A stretch of DNA of 64,000 bases, from assembly GCA_030532125.1 (NCBI GenBank), contig JAUNLU010000002.1, forward strand, positions 265,897-329,896, in the 5' to 3' direction. The number at the start of each line of letters is the position of its first letter. The stretch's first letter is position 1. The notes below the pieces were generated by a model. That model saw only the letters and a list, made by a program, of their open reading frames with translations, did not search any database and had not been told where the DNA came from. A program made the position numbers and the translations under genes. Source of the stretch: Trueperella sp. Lineage in GTDB: Bacteria; Actinomycetota; Actinomycetes; Actinomycetales; Actinomycetaceae. Shown here piece after piece: positions 20,730 to 30,044 of this stretch.

Positions 20730-21551
20730 TCACCTTTCAATTGCGTCTAATGACGGATGTTTTCCCACCGAACTCATATCGCGTACTGCACGCAAGGGAT
20801 CACCGTTGGTAACTAACGCTTCACCCACTAAAACTGCGTCTGCTCCGGCCCGAGCGTATTCAAGTACATCTTGCGGACCAGTAACGCCTGACTCCGCAAC
20901 TCGAATTATATGTTCCGGTAGCACATCCACCACCTGACCGAAAATATCGGTATCGACTTCCAGAGTTTTCAAGTTGCGGGCATTAATACCGACGACGGTA
21001 GCCCCTGCCGCCAGCGCGCGCTCGGCTTCTTCCCGGTTATGTGCTTCCACCAGTGGGGTCATCCCCAGTGATTCCACCCGTTCAATAAAGGAAGTCAAAA
21101 CGGTTTGTTCTAGTGCCGCCACAATGAGCAATACCAGATCAGCTCCGTATGCCCGCGCTTCCCAGATCTGGTAGGGCGAGACTACAAAATCCTTACGTAG
21201 TACTGGGATATTCACCTGTGCGCGCACCGCAGCCAGATCAGCTAATGAACCACCGAAACGGCGCTGTTCGGTGAGCACCGAAATCGCGGCTGCTCCCCCG
21301 CGCTCATATACTGCCGCTAGCTCTGCCGGATCAGCAATTTCAGCGAGTTGCCCCTTTGACGGGCTTTTACGTTTTACTTCGGAAATTATTTGGACCGAGC
21401 GATGTCCTGTGCTGGGGCGTAGCGCCTCTTTGGCGTTTAAGGCACCGGGGACACGCGCTGCCCGCGCTTTTAGCTCAGCGAGTGAAACCTGTGCTTCGCG
21501 CTGTGCCATATCGGCGCGGACGCCGGCGATGATGTCGTCGAGAACGGTCAT
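20730..21551 (-). CDS. trpC: Indole-3-glycerol phosphate synthase
   Basis: TrpC (273 residues) makes indole-3-glycerol phosphate. Motifs are [17 protein letters not shown] with the catalytic Lys, [61 protein letters not shown] and VAESGV. The start is ATG 21551 with AGGAGG just upstream. It is followed by trpB and trpA. trpE, trpD and trpG are not in the window. Confidence 0.97.
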   Translation of the reverse strand: MTVLDDIIAGVRADMAQREAQVSLAELKARAARVPGALNAKEALRPSTGHRSVQIISEVKRKSPSKGQLAEIADPAELAAVYERGGAAAISVLTEQRRFGGSLADLAAVRAQVNIPVLRKDFVVSPYQIWEARAYGADLVLLIVAALEQTVLTSFIERVESLGMTPLVEAHNREEAERALAAGATVVGINARNLKTLEVDTDIFGQVVDVLPEHIIRVAESGVTGPQDVLEYARAGADAVLVGEALVTNGDPLRAVRDMSSVGKHPSLDAIER

Positions 21552-21628
21552 TTTTCCTCCTCGCACTACCTTAACCGCTAACTACGGAAAGTTCGCATTG
21601 AGTCCACTAGCTGGCTCAAAAAAATAAG

Positions 21629-22003
21629 CTATTTGAGCTGGAGACTTATTGGACCACCGGCGTCAAAACAACTGAATTTTCCCGTGTGGCACGCTCCGGC
21701 GTGTTGCGTTACGCGCAACAGTACTGCGTCACCGTCACAGTCCAATTCCACTGACTTAACCTCTTGGATTGCGCCCGAGGTATCACCTTTGCGCCAATAC
21801 TCTTGCCGAGAGCGCGACCAATACCAGGCCCGCCCCGTATTCAAGGTGCGCGCCAATGCTACGGCATCCATCCACGCCACCATCAAAACCCGATCAGTGG
21901 CAGCATCTTGCACCACGGCACATAGCAGACCATTGTTATCGAATTTCAGCTGCTCCGCTAAGCCTGCGGGTAGTTGATCTAGCTCTGGCATAAGATCCGT
22001 CAT
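21629..22003 (-). CDS. hisI: Phosphoribosyl-AMP cyclohydrolase
   Basis: HisI (124 residues, single-function) opens the adenine ring of phosphoribosyl-AMP in histidine synthesis. The metal-binding pattern is seen in [32 protein letters not shown], the Asp in [14 protein letters not shown] and the cysteines in [13 protein letters not shown]. No HisE domain is fused. The ATG overlaps the hisF stop (ATGA). The hisF-hisI-trpC order follows mycobacterial synteny with trpE missing from between them; 77 bases separate it from trpC. Confidence 0.96.
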   Translation of the reverse strand: MTDLMPELDQLPAGLAEQLKFDNNGLLCAVVQDAATDRVLMVAWMDAVALARTLNTGRAWYWSRSRQEYWRKGDTSGAIQEVKSVELDCDGDAVLLRVTQHAGACHTGKFSCFDAGGPISLQLK

Positions 22004-22764
22004 AGCCGCACATCTATTCCAGCAGCTGCCATCGCCGCTTTAACTTCGCCCACAGTGAGCGTGCCAAAGTGGAAAACCGAGGCGGCAAGCACGGCGTCAG
22101 CTCCAGCCTGCACTGCGGACACAAAATGTTCCGCCGTTCCGGCTCCGCCTGATGCAATTAGCGGCAGACTAATATGCTCCCGCACTTTGCGGATTAGCTC
22201 TAAATCGAAACCATCTTCGGTGCCATCCGCATCCATTGAGTTGAGCAGGATTTCCCCGGCCCCCAATTCTTCCGCTCGCTGTGCCCATTCCAGCACATCC
22301 AGACCAGCACTGCGGGTTCCACCATGAGTGGTTACTTCAAAGCCAGATGGCATATTAGCTGCGCGCCGGGCATCCAAAGACAGCACAGTTACCTGGGCGC
22401 CAAATGCAGCGGCTACTTCAGTGAGCAGTTCCGGGCGCAAAATAGCTGCGGTATTTATTCCAACTTTATCTGCCCCAGCAGATAATGCCGCGCTGACATC
22501 TGCTACCGATCGAATCCCGCCGCCTACAGTTAGGGGGATAAAAATTTCGTCAGCTGCTCGGCGCACTACCTCGAGCATATTGCCGCGCGCTTCGACCGAC
22601 GCCGAAATATCTAAGAAGGTGAGTTCGTCAGCCCCCATTTCGCCGTAGCGAGCAGCTAACTCTACTGGATCTCCAGCATCTTTAAGGTTTTCAAAATTGA
22701 CACCTTTAACTACTCGCCCGTGGGACACATCTAAACACGGGATAACTCGCACTGCTAATGACAT
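22000..22764 (-). CDS. hisF: Imidazole glycerol phosphate synthase, cyclase subunit
   Basis: HisF (254 residues) is the (beta/alpha)8 cyclase that uses ammonia from HisH. Catalytic Asp12 lies in [16 protein letters not shown] and the second Asp in TVLSLDARR; phosphate-binding loops are TVGGGIRSV and [11 protein letters not shown]. The start is ATG 22764 with AAAGGAGGAG upstream. It is the first gene of the hisF-hisI run and divergent from a P-loop gene. hisH and hisA are not in the window. Confidence 0.97.
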   Translation of the reverse strand: MSLAVRVIPCLDVSHGRVVKGVNFENLKDAGDPVELAARYGEMGADELTFLDISASVEARGNMLEVVRRAADEIFIPLTVGGGIRSVADVSAALSAGADKVGINTAAILRPELLTEVAAAFGAQVTVLSLDARRAANMPSGFEVTTHGGTRSAGLDVLEWAQRAEELGAGEILLNSMDADGTEDGFDLELIRKVREHISLPLIASGGAGTAEHFVSAVQAGADAVLAASVFHFGTLTVGEVKAAMAAAGIDVRL

Positions 22765-22797
22765 GCTCTCCTCCTTTTGCACTACTTTATAACCAAT

Positions 22798-22803
22798 TAT
22801 CCT
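22798..22803 (+). promoter_or_regulatory. Candidate -10 element of the P-loop kinase-like gene (leaderless geometry)
   Basis: TATCCT ends six bases before the ATG at 22810. No Shine-Dalgarno sequence is present. Confidence 0.5.
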
Positions 22804-22809
22804 GTAGCT

Positions 22810-23346
22810 ATGTTCCCGTCCGAACTTTTAGATTATCTCACTGCCCCAGGTAGGCTAATCATCGGAATTGATGGCCGTTCTGGTGCTGGAAAGACTTCCT
22901 TTGCCCGGCAGTTGGCGCAATGTACTGACCGCGATGTGCTGCAGTTGGAAGTGGAAGAATTTATTGCCGGATGGGATGGGCTCAGCACTGGAATTGCAGA
23001 TATTGCTGAGCAAATTGTGCGCCCATTGCGGGAACAAGGGTGGACGACGGCGGCCAAATGGGATTGGTGGGCAAATGAGTGGCACTCCCCCAGCCGAATA
23101 CCCCCGACCGGCAGCGCCGATCTGATTTTCCTAACTGGTTGTGGCGCCACCGCCAAACCAATAGTTCCCTATTTAGATTTAACTATTTGGTTAGACGCAC
23201 CCGCGGCAGTCCGTAAGGAACGGGTGCGCCGGCGCGATTCCTACGATTGGTCGGCGCAGTGGGAACAATGGGCAGCACAAGAATCCCAGTTATTGGCCCA
23301 ATATCCCTCAGATCAACTGGCAGATTTTAAGCTCCAGACTGGGTAA
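22810..23346 (+). CDS. P-loop kinase-like protein (uridine kinase-like fold)
   Basis: The 178-residue product carries a Walker [16 protein letters not shown] (residues about 20-34), an acidic [11 protein letters not shown] where (d)NTP kinases have a substrate-binding Asp, and [20 protein letters not shown], the lid-like Arg cluster of nucleoside kinase folds. The middle is unusually Trp-rich ([14 protein letters not shown]). Similar genes in actinobacteria are annotated as uridine kinase-like or ATP-binding proteins with unknown substrate. The start is ATG 22810; a TTG reading from 22777 would run into the hisF promoter. Its last 20 bases overlap the convergent FKBP gene. Confidence 0.75.
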   Translation: MFPSELLDYLTAPGRLIIGIDGRSGAGKTSFARQLAQCTDRDVLQLEVEEFIAGWDGLSTGIADIAEQIVRPLREQGWTTAAKWDWWANEWHSPSRIPPTGSADLIFLTGCGATAKPIVPYLDLTIWLDAPAAVRKERVRRRDSYDWSAQWEQWAAQESQLLAQYPSDQLADFKLQTG

Positions 23347-24169
23347 CTTCACTTATTGCCAAAATGTCTACCACCATTACGATGGCAGTATCTCCGCTGG
23401 CCAGTTCAGCGGGCATTCCCATAATTACCCGGGATCCAACGCGCTGATCAGCTAATCCTGTGCGCAAGCCGGGGAATACTTCGACCAGATCAATAAATAC
23501 TGGAGCGCCCGCGCGCCAAGTATTTTCTAATTCAGTTCCATCTGGCAGATAGCGCACATAGTTAGCAACTACCACGCTGGTGTCACTGACCTGTTCTCCA
23601 GTGCCCGGTATTGCCACTTCAGTAACCAGCTCCGTGGGTTCGGCGCCCGGCTGGGTTAGCACCGGGATATTTCCAGATTGCGATATTATCGGCAGCCCAG
23701 ATTTACCGGTACTACTCATCTCGCCTATTGCTGCAGTGGGCAGTAAATCTATCACCACGAATTCATATGACGTAGCGCTATTTTTTACTACTGCCAGCAA
23801 GCGGCTGCCTTCAGTTTTCCCACTCACCCAATCAGACATAGCTCCGATATTTTCCGGGGCTAAACTAGCCGCGGCAGTCCGGGAGCTGGTGGCAGTTAGG
23901 TCTCCGTCCCGAAGTAAGAATGACGAAGTGCGCAATAGAACTTGCCCACCGGCTTCTACTTTTCGCCCGTCTCCTTCTAACAGGGTAGTGACGCCGGGAG
24001 GTTCAGTAACTTCACCGTCAATCGTCAGCACCACTGGGCCCCCAAATTCACCGGTGACTGAGATATTACTGGGCGGGGCGGGTGCGGTGAATCGGGCAAC
24101 GATAAAGAACACCGAAATCCCCAGGAATAGCCCAAATAAGATAGCGCCCAATATTGACTTTTTAGTCAT
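23327..24169 (-). CDS. Membrane-anchored FKBP-type peptidyl-prolyl isomerase-like protein
   Basis: The 280-residue product starts with a transmembrane anchor (ILGAILFGLFLGISVFFIV, residues about 6-24) and an extracytoplasmic part. The C-terminal about 90 residues match the FKBP plan (VVANYVRYLPDGTELENTW, then VFPGLRTGLADQRVGSRVIM and MPAEL), but the aromatic active-site residues are poorly kept and the YG motif is missing, so isomerase activity is doubtful. The ATG at 24169 lies inside pafA, overlapping it by eight bases, with AGAGGAAC upstream. An FKBP gene after pafA is common in actinobacteria; any link to pupylation is only positional. Confidence 0.8.
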   Translation of the reverse strand: MTKKSILGAILFGLFLGISVFFIVARFTAPAPPSNISVTGEFGGPVVLTIDGEVTEPPGVTTLLEGDGRKVEAGGQVLLRTSSFLLRDGDLTATSSRTAAASLAPENIGAMSDWVSGKTEGSRLLAVVKNSATSYEFVVIDLLPTAAIGEMSSTGKSGLPIISQSGNIPVLTQPGAEPTELVTEVAIPGTGEQVSDTSVVVANYVRYLPDGTELENTWRAGAPVFIDLVEVFPGLRTGLADQRVGSRVIMGMPAELASGDTAIVMVVDILAISEVTQSGA

Positions 24170-25535
24170 TTTCAAGTTCCTCTAATATGGCATCTACCTG
24201 CGGATCTGAACTGGCAAATGGGTCAAGCAGCAAGGCGTTGCGCACCGGGTCAGATATTAACCGCAACCCAGTCCAGTCAGCCATAAAGTCACGGCGCTGT
24301 TCTTGTGCTAGTGCCACAAAATCACCGCGCATTTTGGCCCTAGTAGTTTGGGGCGGGATAGTACGCGCTCTGCTAACTGCGGCTGGGTCAGTCAATCGGC
24401 GCAACAGTCCACTATTTTCCAGGCGCGGGCGCAATCCGCGCGCAGTGATGTCATGCCAAGCTAAATCTAACCGAGCAATTTTGGGGTCAGCGAGCTTGAG
24501 GTTATGGCGCTCAGCCGTACGGCGCAGCAAGTTCAGCTTTGCCACCCATTCCAGTTCGGTTGCCACCGATGTGAGGTCATCGTGTTCAATGGCGGCGAGC
24601 CCGCGTTGCCACAGCTCAAATACGTACTTTTGGGTATCGGAGAGTTCGCGATCCCAACCTTCAGCGGCATAAACCTCTTGTACAAAATCAAAAATTAGTT
24701 GCTGGATTTCCCAGGCGCTCCTAGTGCCACCAGCACGCATATGCACGCGCGCTTTCCCAGTTAAATCGCGTGAAACTGCCTGAATGGCAGCAATCGGATC
24801 AGCGAGTTCCAACACCGGTGGCCGGCGTACCTCAATGGCGTCTAACAGGGCACTAGCCATTCCCACTTTTAGCAAAGTTGCGGAATCAGCCATATTTGAG
24901 TCGCCCACAATTACGTGTAATCTGCGGTAGTGTTCAGCGTCCGCATGCGGTTCGTCGCGAGTGTTTATCATCGGGCGGGTGCGAGACGAAGCAGCCGATA
25001 CTGCGTCTTGCATGTAGGTGGCGCGTTGCGAGATTTCAAATCCTGCCCCACCGGGGCGCAATCGCCCGGCGCCGACCAAGATTTGCCGGGTAACAAAAAA
25101 CGGAATCAGCGAATCGATTCGGGCTCGAAAATCGCGCCGCCGCCGCACTAGGTAGTTTTCGTGGCACCCATAAGAATTGTGGTGGCCATCTTCGTTGTTT
25201 TTGAACAAGTGAATATGGCCATTAATGCCTTCCCGGTTTAATCTGGCAGTGGCGTGTGCCGCCATCTCCGCCAAGATTTCATCTCCGGCGCGATCATTGT
25301 GCAGCAGATCGAGTAACTGGTCACATTCGGCAGTGGCATATTCGGGATGGGCGCCGATATCTAGGTATAGCCGCGCACCATTTGGCAAAAAAGTATTGGT
25401 AGCGCGCGTTAGCTCTACGACGTCGTGAAAAACCCGGGTCGCTGCTTCCTCCGCAGTAATTGGTGGGGTCTCAGAATCGGGATCGGCACAGAGTACCCCG
25501 TATTCCGTTTCGATCCCAAAAATACGCCGCTTCAC
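24162..25535 (-). CDS. pafA: Pup--protein ligase PafA
   Basis: PafA (457 residues) uses ATP to join the C-terminal glutamate of Pup to target lysines. It belongs to the carboxylate-amine ligase fold: GIETEYGVL at the start carries the metal-binding Glu residues, RLYLDIGAHPEYATAE carries the catalytic Asp (Asp59), and HIHLFKNNEDGHHNSYGCHENYLV follows. It lacks the Dop loop, separating it from Dop. The start is GTG at 25535, overlapping the pup stop by four bases (GTGA). In proteasome-bearing actinobacteria prcB and prcA lie between pup and pafA; here there is no space for them. Confidence 0.97.
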   Translation of the reverse strand: MKRRIFGIETEYGVLCADPDSETPPITAEEAATRVFHDVVELTRATNTFLPNGARLYLDIGAHPEYATAECDQLLDLLHNDRAGDEILAEMAAHATARLNREGINGHIHLFKNNEDGHHNSYGCHENYLVRRRRDFRARIDSLIPFFVTRQILVGAGRLRPGGAGFEISQRATYMQDAVSAASSRTRPMINTRDEPHADAEHYRRLHVIVGDSNMADSATLLKVGMASALLDAIEVRRPPVLELADPIAAIQAVSRDLTGKARVHMRAGGTRSAWEIQQLIFDFVQEVYAAEGWDRELSDTQKYVFELWQRGLAAIEHDDLTSVATELEWVAKLNLLRRTAERHNLKLADPKIARLDLAWHDITARGLRPRLENSGLLRRLTDPAAVSRARTIPPQTTRAKMRGDFVALAQEQRRDFMADWTGLRLISDPVRNALLLDPFASSDPQVDAILEELEND

Positions 25536-25714
25536 TGGCCGCCCTTTTGCACAAAACCTTGCACAAAGTTAGTGGCGTTTTCCTCCAAGATAGAGTCAAT
25601 ATCGGCCAGCAGGTCGGTTACATCCGTATCCTGTTTGGCACCCGGGATTTCCTGCTCAGTGGGGGAACTTTCCGAGTTACGGCGGGAACGCTCTTGGAAC
25701 TGTTGCTCACGCAT
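25532..25714 (-). CDS. pup: Prokaryotic ubiquitin-like protein Pup (ends in Gln)
   Basis: Pup (60 residues; mycobacterial Pup is 64) is a disordered tag. The N-terminal half is polar (EQQFQERSRR), and the C-terminal half holds the ARC-binding helix DVTDLLADIDSILEENA and the conserved end FVQGFVQKGGQ. Because it ends in Gln it must be deamidated by Dop to Glu before PafA can use it. The ATG at 25714 has GAGGAG nine bases upstream. It sits between dop (16 bases after its stop) and pafA (4-base overlap). Confidence 0.97.
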   Translation of the reverse strand: MREQQFQERSRRNSESSPTEQEIPGAKQDTDVTDLLADIDSILEENATNFVQGFVQKGGQ

Positions 25715-25730
25715 TGGTTATGCTCCTCTA

Positions 25731-27338
25731 CTAACTTTCACTCGTATTTGCTAGTTTTTGGCTAGTTTCTGGCTGCCATTGTGCGATGAACTCATCAATA
25801 TCAGTTGCCGCCAAGGCAGCAGCGGCCGCATCCTGATTGGCACCGGCCGGATCGAGCAATGGTATTCGCACTAATCCATGGTAGCGTTCTGCTGCCACAG
25901 TAATAGATTCCCAACCGGCTGCACGCACAGCTGCCGGGAATTTATTAATCAGCCCACCACGAAGATAGGCACGGGTGCCGCGCGGCGCATTCAGCACCGC
26001 CCAGTCCACTTCTGCGGGAGAGAAAATCCGTTCAATTCGCCCAGCCGCATCTAACCGCTCCACAATTGACTTGCCCGGGCGCAGATCGTGCCACTGTAGG
26101 TCAAAGGCACGCAAGGCGTCACTGTCCCAGGGGAGCTGATCCCGCGCCCGCAGTGACTCCAGCAGCTGGTATTTGGCAATCCACTCCACGCGATTAGCCG
26201 CACTAGCCGGGTCAGTGCGCAGCGCATCCAGTACTTCCTGCCATAGTCGCAAAACTTCTGCGGTATCGGCGTCAACTTCACTGCGCTCTGCTAGCGCGGT
26301 GCTAACTACGTCTAAATAGACCTGCTGGATTTCTATTGCGGTGCGCTGCGCTTCATCATGCATATCTAGTTTTCGGGTCAGCTCGATATCATGTGAGACT
26401 TCCCAAGTGGCACGCACTGGGCTATACAGTGCCATCGCATCCAGTTCCAGTGGCACTGGACCATTTTCCAGCAGCCATAACACCAGCGAAGTGGTACCTA
26501 CCTTAAGTAGATTGGAGATATCGAATAGGTTGGCATCGCCACCTATTACATGTAGCCGCCGATATTTAGTCCCGTCCGCGTGTGGTTCGTCCCGGGTATT
26601 GATAATCGGCCGGTTGAAAGTAGTTTCTAGACCGACGTCGTTCTCCACGTAGTCTGCGCGCTGAGAAATCTGAAATCCCGGAACTTCAGATTTTTGCCCA
26701 ATGCCAACCCGGCCTGCCCCGCAGATAATAGGGCGAGTAACGAAGAATGGCGTCAAATAGCGGATGATCTCATCAAAGGGCACTTCTCGGCGCACCAAAT
26801 AGTTTTCATGGGTGCCATAAGATGCGCCTTTACCGTCCACATTGTTCTTATAAAGCGCGTAATTGCTATCGCCCGCATTTAACAATGCCAATGTTTCGCG
26901 GGCAATTTGATCTCCAGCGCGATCCCAGAGCACTGCCTCGCGCGGGTTGGTCACTTCCGGGCCAGAGTATTCTGGATGGGCGTGATCCACATAGAGCCGG
27001 GCACCGTTACGCAATACCGTATTTGCTGCTTGTGGTCGCGATAGTTCTGCAGCGGCGGCAGCGGAGAGTAACTCAGTTTCAGTTCCACTCGGAGCCAGTT
27101 GATTGGGGTCATCAGTTAGCTGTGATGGATGCGCAGCTGCACGTTCGCGGCGGAAGCCCCGTGCGTCCAACAGCGGATCTTCTGCAGCGTAGTCCCAGCG
27201 CACCGGAGTGGCTCCGCTTCCGGCTCGTCCGTAGCGTGCATAGGTATCCACGACTTCCGTACTCCAGGCAATTGGATTTCCGGAATCGGCAATAACTCCG
27301 AACTCGGTTTCCAGCCCCATTATTCGCCGTACTGTCAC
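25731..27338 (-). CDS. dop: Pup deamidase/depupylase Dop
   Basis: Dop (535 residues) deamidates Pup-Gln and removes Pup from substrates. It shares the PafA fold: VRRIMGLETEFGVIADS, the catalytic Asp in RLYVDHAHPEYSGPE, and NNVDGKGASYGTHENYL. The long segment from about residue 40 to 85, rich in Arg/Asp and absent from PafA, is the Dop loop. I chose GTG at 27338 because AGGAGG lies eight bases upstream and homologues begin MTVRRIMG; a longer ATG reading to 27386 runs 48 bases back into arc. It starts five bases after arc. Confidence 0.96.
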   Translation of the reverse strand: MTVRRIMGLETEFGVIADSGNPIAWSTEVVDTYARYGRAGSGATPVRWDYAAEDPLLDARGFRRERAAAHPSQLTDDPNQLAPSGTETELLSAAAAAELSRPQAANTVLRNGARLYVDHAHPEYSGPEVTNPREAVLWDRAGDQIARETLALLNAGDSNYALYKNNVDGKGASYGTHENYLVRREVPFDEIIRYLTPFFVTRPIICGAGRVGIGQKSEVPGFQISQRADYVENDVGLETTFNRPIINTRDEPHADGTKYRRLHVIGGDANLFDISNLLKVGTTSLVLWLLENGPVPLELDAMALYSPVRATWEVSHDIELTRKLDMHDEAQRTAIEIQQVYLDVVSTALAERSEVDADTAEVLRLWQEVLDALRTDPASAANRVEWIAKYQLLESLRARDQLPWDSDALRAFDLQWHDLRPGKSIVERLDAAGRIERIFSPAEVDWAVLNAPRGTRAYLRGGLINKFPAAVRAAGWESITVAAERYHGLVRIPLLDPAGANQDAAAAALAATDIDEFIAQWQPETSQKLANTSES

Positions 27339-27342
27339 CGGT

Positions 27343-28839
27343 TTAAGCCTCCTTAGTTGGCGCTGCCAGCTGACTATGTTCTGCAATCTCTGCCGCTAGC
27401 CCAGCCTGTAAATGCCGGGTGGTAATTCCGCGCTCTCCCGTGGCCAAGTAATCTTTGATTGCCAGTTTTTTAGCCCGATCTACCACTGCTGCTAGCAAGG
27501 CCCCCGATACAAACCGCGCCCCAAGTGGAGCGTCCCCAGCAACCGTATCTGTGGCACTACCGTACAGCTCTGCCACTACCGTCTGCGCCATCGCGACCAC
27601 GGCTTCGGCAGCACTACGCTCCCCCAGTTCGCTTTCGTGGATTGGTAATTCTGGCGTCAGATATTTACTCAAAATATCCAGTGCTCCTGCTCGATCAGGG
27701 CGGTCAATCCGAATCTTGATGTCGAGCCGCCCCGGGCGCAATACTGCCGGGTCAATCATATCTTCACGGTTAGACGCTCCGATCACGATCACATTGTCCA
27801 GCTGTTCTACCCCGTCCATCTCTGCCAACAGTTGTGGCACTACTGTGGTTTCGACGTCGGAGGACAACCCCGAGCCCCGCGTGCGGAATAGTGCTTCCAT
27901 CTCGTCAAAGAAAATAACCACCGGCACCCCGGCATTGGCCCGGTCCCGCGCCCGCGCAAAAATCTCTCTGATCTGACGCTCAGTTTCGCCAACATATTTG
28001 TTGAGCAGCTGCGGTCCCTTAACATTCAGGAAATAGGAACTCTTACCCGTGGTCTTCGCCAACTCGGTGGCAATAGCCTTGGCGATTAGAGTTTTACCAG
28101 TGCCAGGCGGACCATATAGCAGCACTCCTTTGGGTGGCTTCAGACCGTGCTCTCGGTACAGCTCTGGGCGGGAGAATGGCAGCTCAACGCTATCCCGGAT
28201 CTGTTCAATTTGTGCCGCTAATCCACCGATATCGGCATAGGACACATTCGGTGTCTCTTCCAGCAACAAGTGCGCTAAATCTGGCCGGTCCACATGTTCT
28301 AGCGCAAAGCCAGTAGCTAAGTCGGCTAATAACATGTCACCCACTCGCACCGAGCCCAGTTTGGCAGCTAGGTAGATGACCCGTTCGTCGTCAGCGTGAA
28401 CTTCTACTAGTGCTCGATGCGCATCAAGCACCAATTTAACCGTTACGATCTGGCCAGTGCGCTGATAGCCCCCTACCCCAATCACCGCGAGCTGCCCATT
28501 TAACAGCAGTTCTTGCCCCGGCTCAATCTTGTGCAGATCCACTAAGGAAGTCACCGCTAACCGCATTTTGCGACCGTTTACCAGCGCAGTAACTTGGCGC
28601 TGATCTGGTTGTGCAGCCAGGAAGACGCCGACCGTATTGGGCGGCTCAGCTAATTCAGTTAGCTTACGAGACAGTTCTTTGATGTGGGTTCGGCTCTTCT
28701 CCAAGGACTGTGCCAACCGGTTGTTTTTCTCAGTTATCGATATTAATTGGTGACGCAGCTGTTGGAATTCATCGCCGCCTTGTAGCGAGAAACTTTTATC
28801 CAGATCTTCTGGGCGTGGGGTGGGAGGTTGCGTAGTCAT
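27343..28839 (-). CDS. arc: ARC/Mpa AAA+ ATPase without a proteasome-docking tail
   Basis: ARC (498 residues) forms a hexameric ring that recognises Pup through N-terminal coiled coils (about residues 25-65) followed by OB domains; the AAA module has Walker A GPPGTGKT (244-251), Walker B VVIFFDEMEALF and arginine-finger region RPGRLDIKIRIDRPDR. Mycobacterial Mpa ends in Gln-Tyr-Leu to open the 20S gate; this protein ends in SQLAAPTKEA with no C-terminal tyrosine, and prcBA are absent. It therefore resembles corynebacterial ARC. The ATG overlaps the trmI stop (TGATG), with AAAGGAGC just upstream. Confidence 0.96.
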   Translation of the reverse strand: MTTQPPTPRPEDLDKSFSLQGGDEFQQLRHQLISITEKNNRLAQSLEKSRTHIKELSRKLTELAEPPNTVGVFLAAQPDQRQVTALVNGRKMRLAVTSLVDLHKIEPGQELLLNGQLAVIGVGGYQRTGQIVTVKLVLDAHRALVEVHADDERVIYLAAKLGSVRVGDMLLADLATGFALEHVDRPDLAHLLLEETPNVSYADIGGLAAQIEQIRDSVELPFSRPELYREHGLKPPKGVLLYGPPGTGKTLIAKAIATELAKTTGKSSYFLNVKGPQLLNKYVGETERQIREIFARARDRANAGVPVVIFFDEMEALFRTRGSGLSSDVETTVVPQLLAEMDGVEQLDNVIVIGASNREDMIDPAVLRPGRLDIKIRIDRPDRAGALDILSKYLTPELPIHESELGERSAAEAVVAMAQTVVAELYGSATDTVAGDAPLGARFVSGALLAAVVDRAKKLAIKDYLATGERGITTRHLQAGLAAEIAEHSQLAAPTKEA

Positions 28840-29939
28840 CACTGCTCCTTTTCCGCAGAAACGTCATCTTTAGTTAGCCGCTGCAGTGCTGCCTTTTGGG
28901 TACCGTGTGCTTGTAGTTCAGCGTCCAGCTCTGCGCTGCGCTGCCCGGGAGTAGACAGCCCGCTAGTTTCTTGATCCGCCCGCCGTGCAACATCTCGGCG
29001 CACTTTGCGAAGTTTGCGTTCGGAAATAGGGGCAGCTTCTTCCTGCCACGCATATGGTTCATTATAAGCCGCGGGAGCTGGTCGAATCTTGCGGCGCAGC
29101 GGCTGCGATTCAGGCGCGAGTCGCCGTGCCACCACCAAGAATCCAGTATGCGCCACCATGCGGTGATCGGGGCGCACTGCTAGCCCTTCCAGATGCCAGG
29201 TGCGCACAAAGCTCTCTCCTGCTTCTGGTTCGCTGAATACTTCTGCCTGCCGCAGTTCCTCAACAAAACGGGACATCTGCGTAGTAGTAGTTACATAGGC
29301 CAAAATAACTCCGCCCGGACGCAAGGCATGGGCAGCTGGAGCGATGTTTTCCCAGGGCGCCAGCATGTCAAAGATTACAGTGTCAATGCTGTGCGGCTCT
29401 TGGGCATACAGCACATCGGCTACTGCGCCGATCTCAACTTTCCACGGCAATTCCTCAGTACCAAACCAGGAATACACATTGCCCTGCGCTATTTCGGCAA
29501 ATTCTGGCCGTATTTCCACCGATGTTAGCTGCCCCTGCTCGCCAATCGCCGATAGCAAGGATAGTGCCAGCGCCCCCGACCCCAGCCCAGCTTCTACCAC
29601 TTTGGCGCCAGGAAATACGTCCGCTTGCATCACAATTTGCCCAGCATCTTTGGGATACACCACAGTGGCACCGCGCGGCATGGACAGCACATAATCAGCT
29701 AATAGCGGGCGCATTAGCTGCACTTCGTGTCCGGTTTCGGTAGCTAGTACAGTGCCCTCTGGTTTTCCGATGATTTCCCGATGCGCAATGCGCAGGCGGG
29801 TGGAATGGAAATATCCGTCCGTGGTGAGAGTAATCGTATACTTGCGGTTTTTCGCGTCAGTTAATTGGACTCGTTCACCCGGGCGAAATGGTCCCCTCCG
29901 GCGCTGTGCCCCTAATGGATGCAGATTCTTTTGTCCCAT
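28839..29939 (-). CDS. trmI: tRNA (adenine-58-N1)-methyltransferase
   Basis: The 366-residue product methylates A58 in the T loop of tRNA with S-adenosylmethionine. The Rossmann methyltransferase core has VVEAGLGSGALALSLL (motif I) and TVIFDMLAPWE, with the TrmI-specific LADYVLSMPRGATVVYPKDAG before it. A charged C-terminal tail (about residues 285-366) is longer than in the mycobacterial enzyme and looks disordered. The start is ATG 29939; a TAAGAT hexamer seven bases upstream suggests a leaderless mRNA. trmI heads the arc-dop-pup-pafA run, as in mycobacteria. Confidence 0.95.
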   Translation of the reverse strand: MGQKNLHPLGAQRRRGPFRPGERVQLTDAKNRKYTITLTTDGYFHSTRLRIAHREIIGKPEGTVLATETGHEVQLMRPLLADYVLSMPRGATVVYPKDAGQIVMQADVFPGAKVVEAGLGSGALALSLLSAIGEQGQLTSVEIRPEFAEIAQGNVYSWFGTEELPWKVEIGAVADVLYAQEPHSIDTVIFDMLAPWENIAPAAHALRPGGVILAYVTTTTQMSRFVEELRQAEVFSEPEAGESFVRTWHLEGLAVRPDHRMVAHTGFLVVARRLAPESQPLRRKIRPAPAAYNEPYAWQEEAAPISERKLRKVRRDVARRADQETSGLSTPGQRSAELDAELQAHGTQKAALQRLTKDDVSAEKEQ

Positions 29940-29946
29940 TTTTGTT

Positions 29947-29952
29947 ATCTTA
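29947..29952 (-). promoter_or_regulatory. Candidate -10 element of trmI and the pupylation run (leaderless geometry)
   Basis: TAAGAT on the minus strand ends seven bases before the trmI ATG. Since trmI, arc, dop, pup, pafA and the FKBP gene overlap or nearly touch, this could drive the whole run. Confidence 0.5.
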
Positions 29953-30031
29953 CCTTCCGCAGTGATCTGCTGCGGTAGCACAAAATCGCGAGATAGTTAG
30001 GGGGTAATGAAAAATTGCGGGAAGGGCGCGC

Positions 30032-30037
30032 TACGGT
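30032..30037 (+). promoter_or_regulatory. Candidate -10 element of the RecB-like nuclease gene (leaderless geometry)
   Basis: TACGGT ends seven bases before the ATG at 30045. No Shine-Dalgarno sequence is visible. Confidence 0.45.
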
Positions 30038-30044
30038 AGAAGAC

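Noticed and set aside
25532..25535. Possible remnants of prcB/prcA between pup and pafA
   Set aside because: pup and pafA overlap by four bases, so no space for remnants exists; no proteasome-like segment was seen in neighbouring frames.
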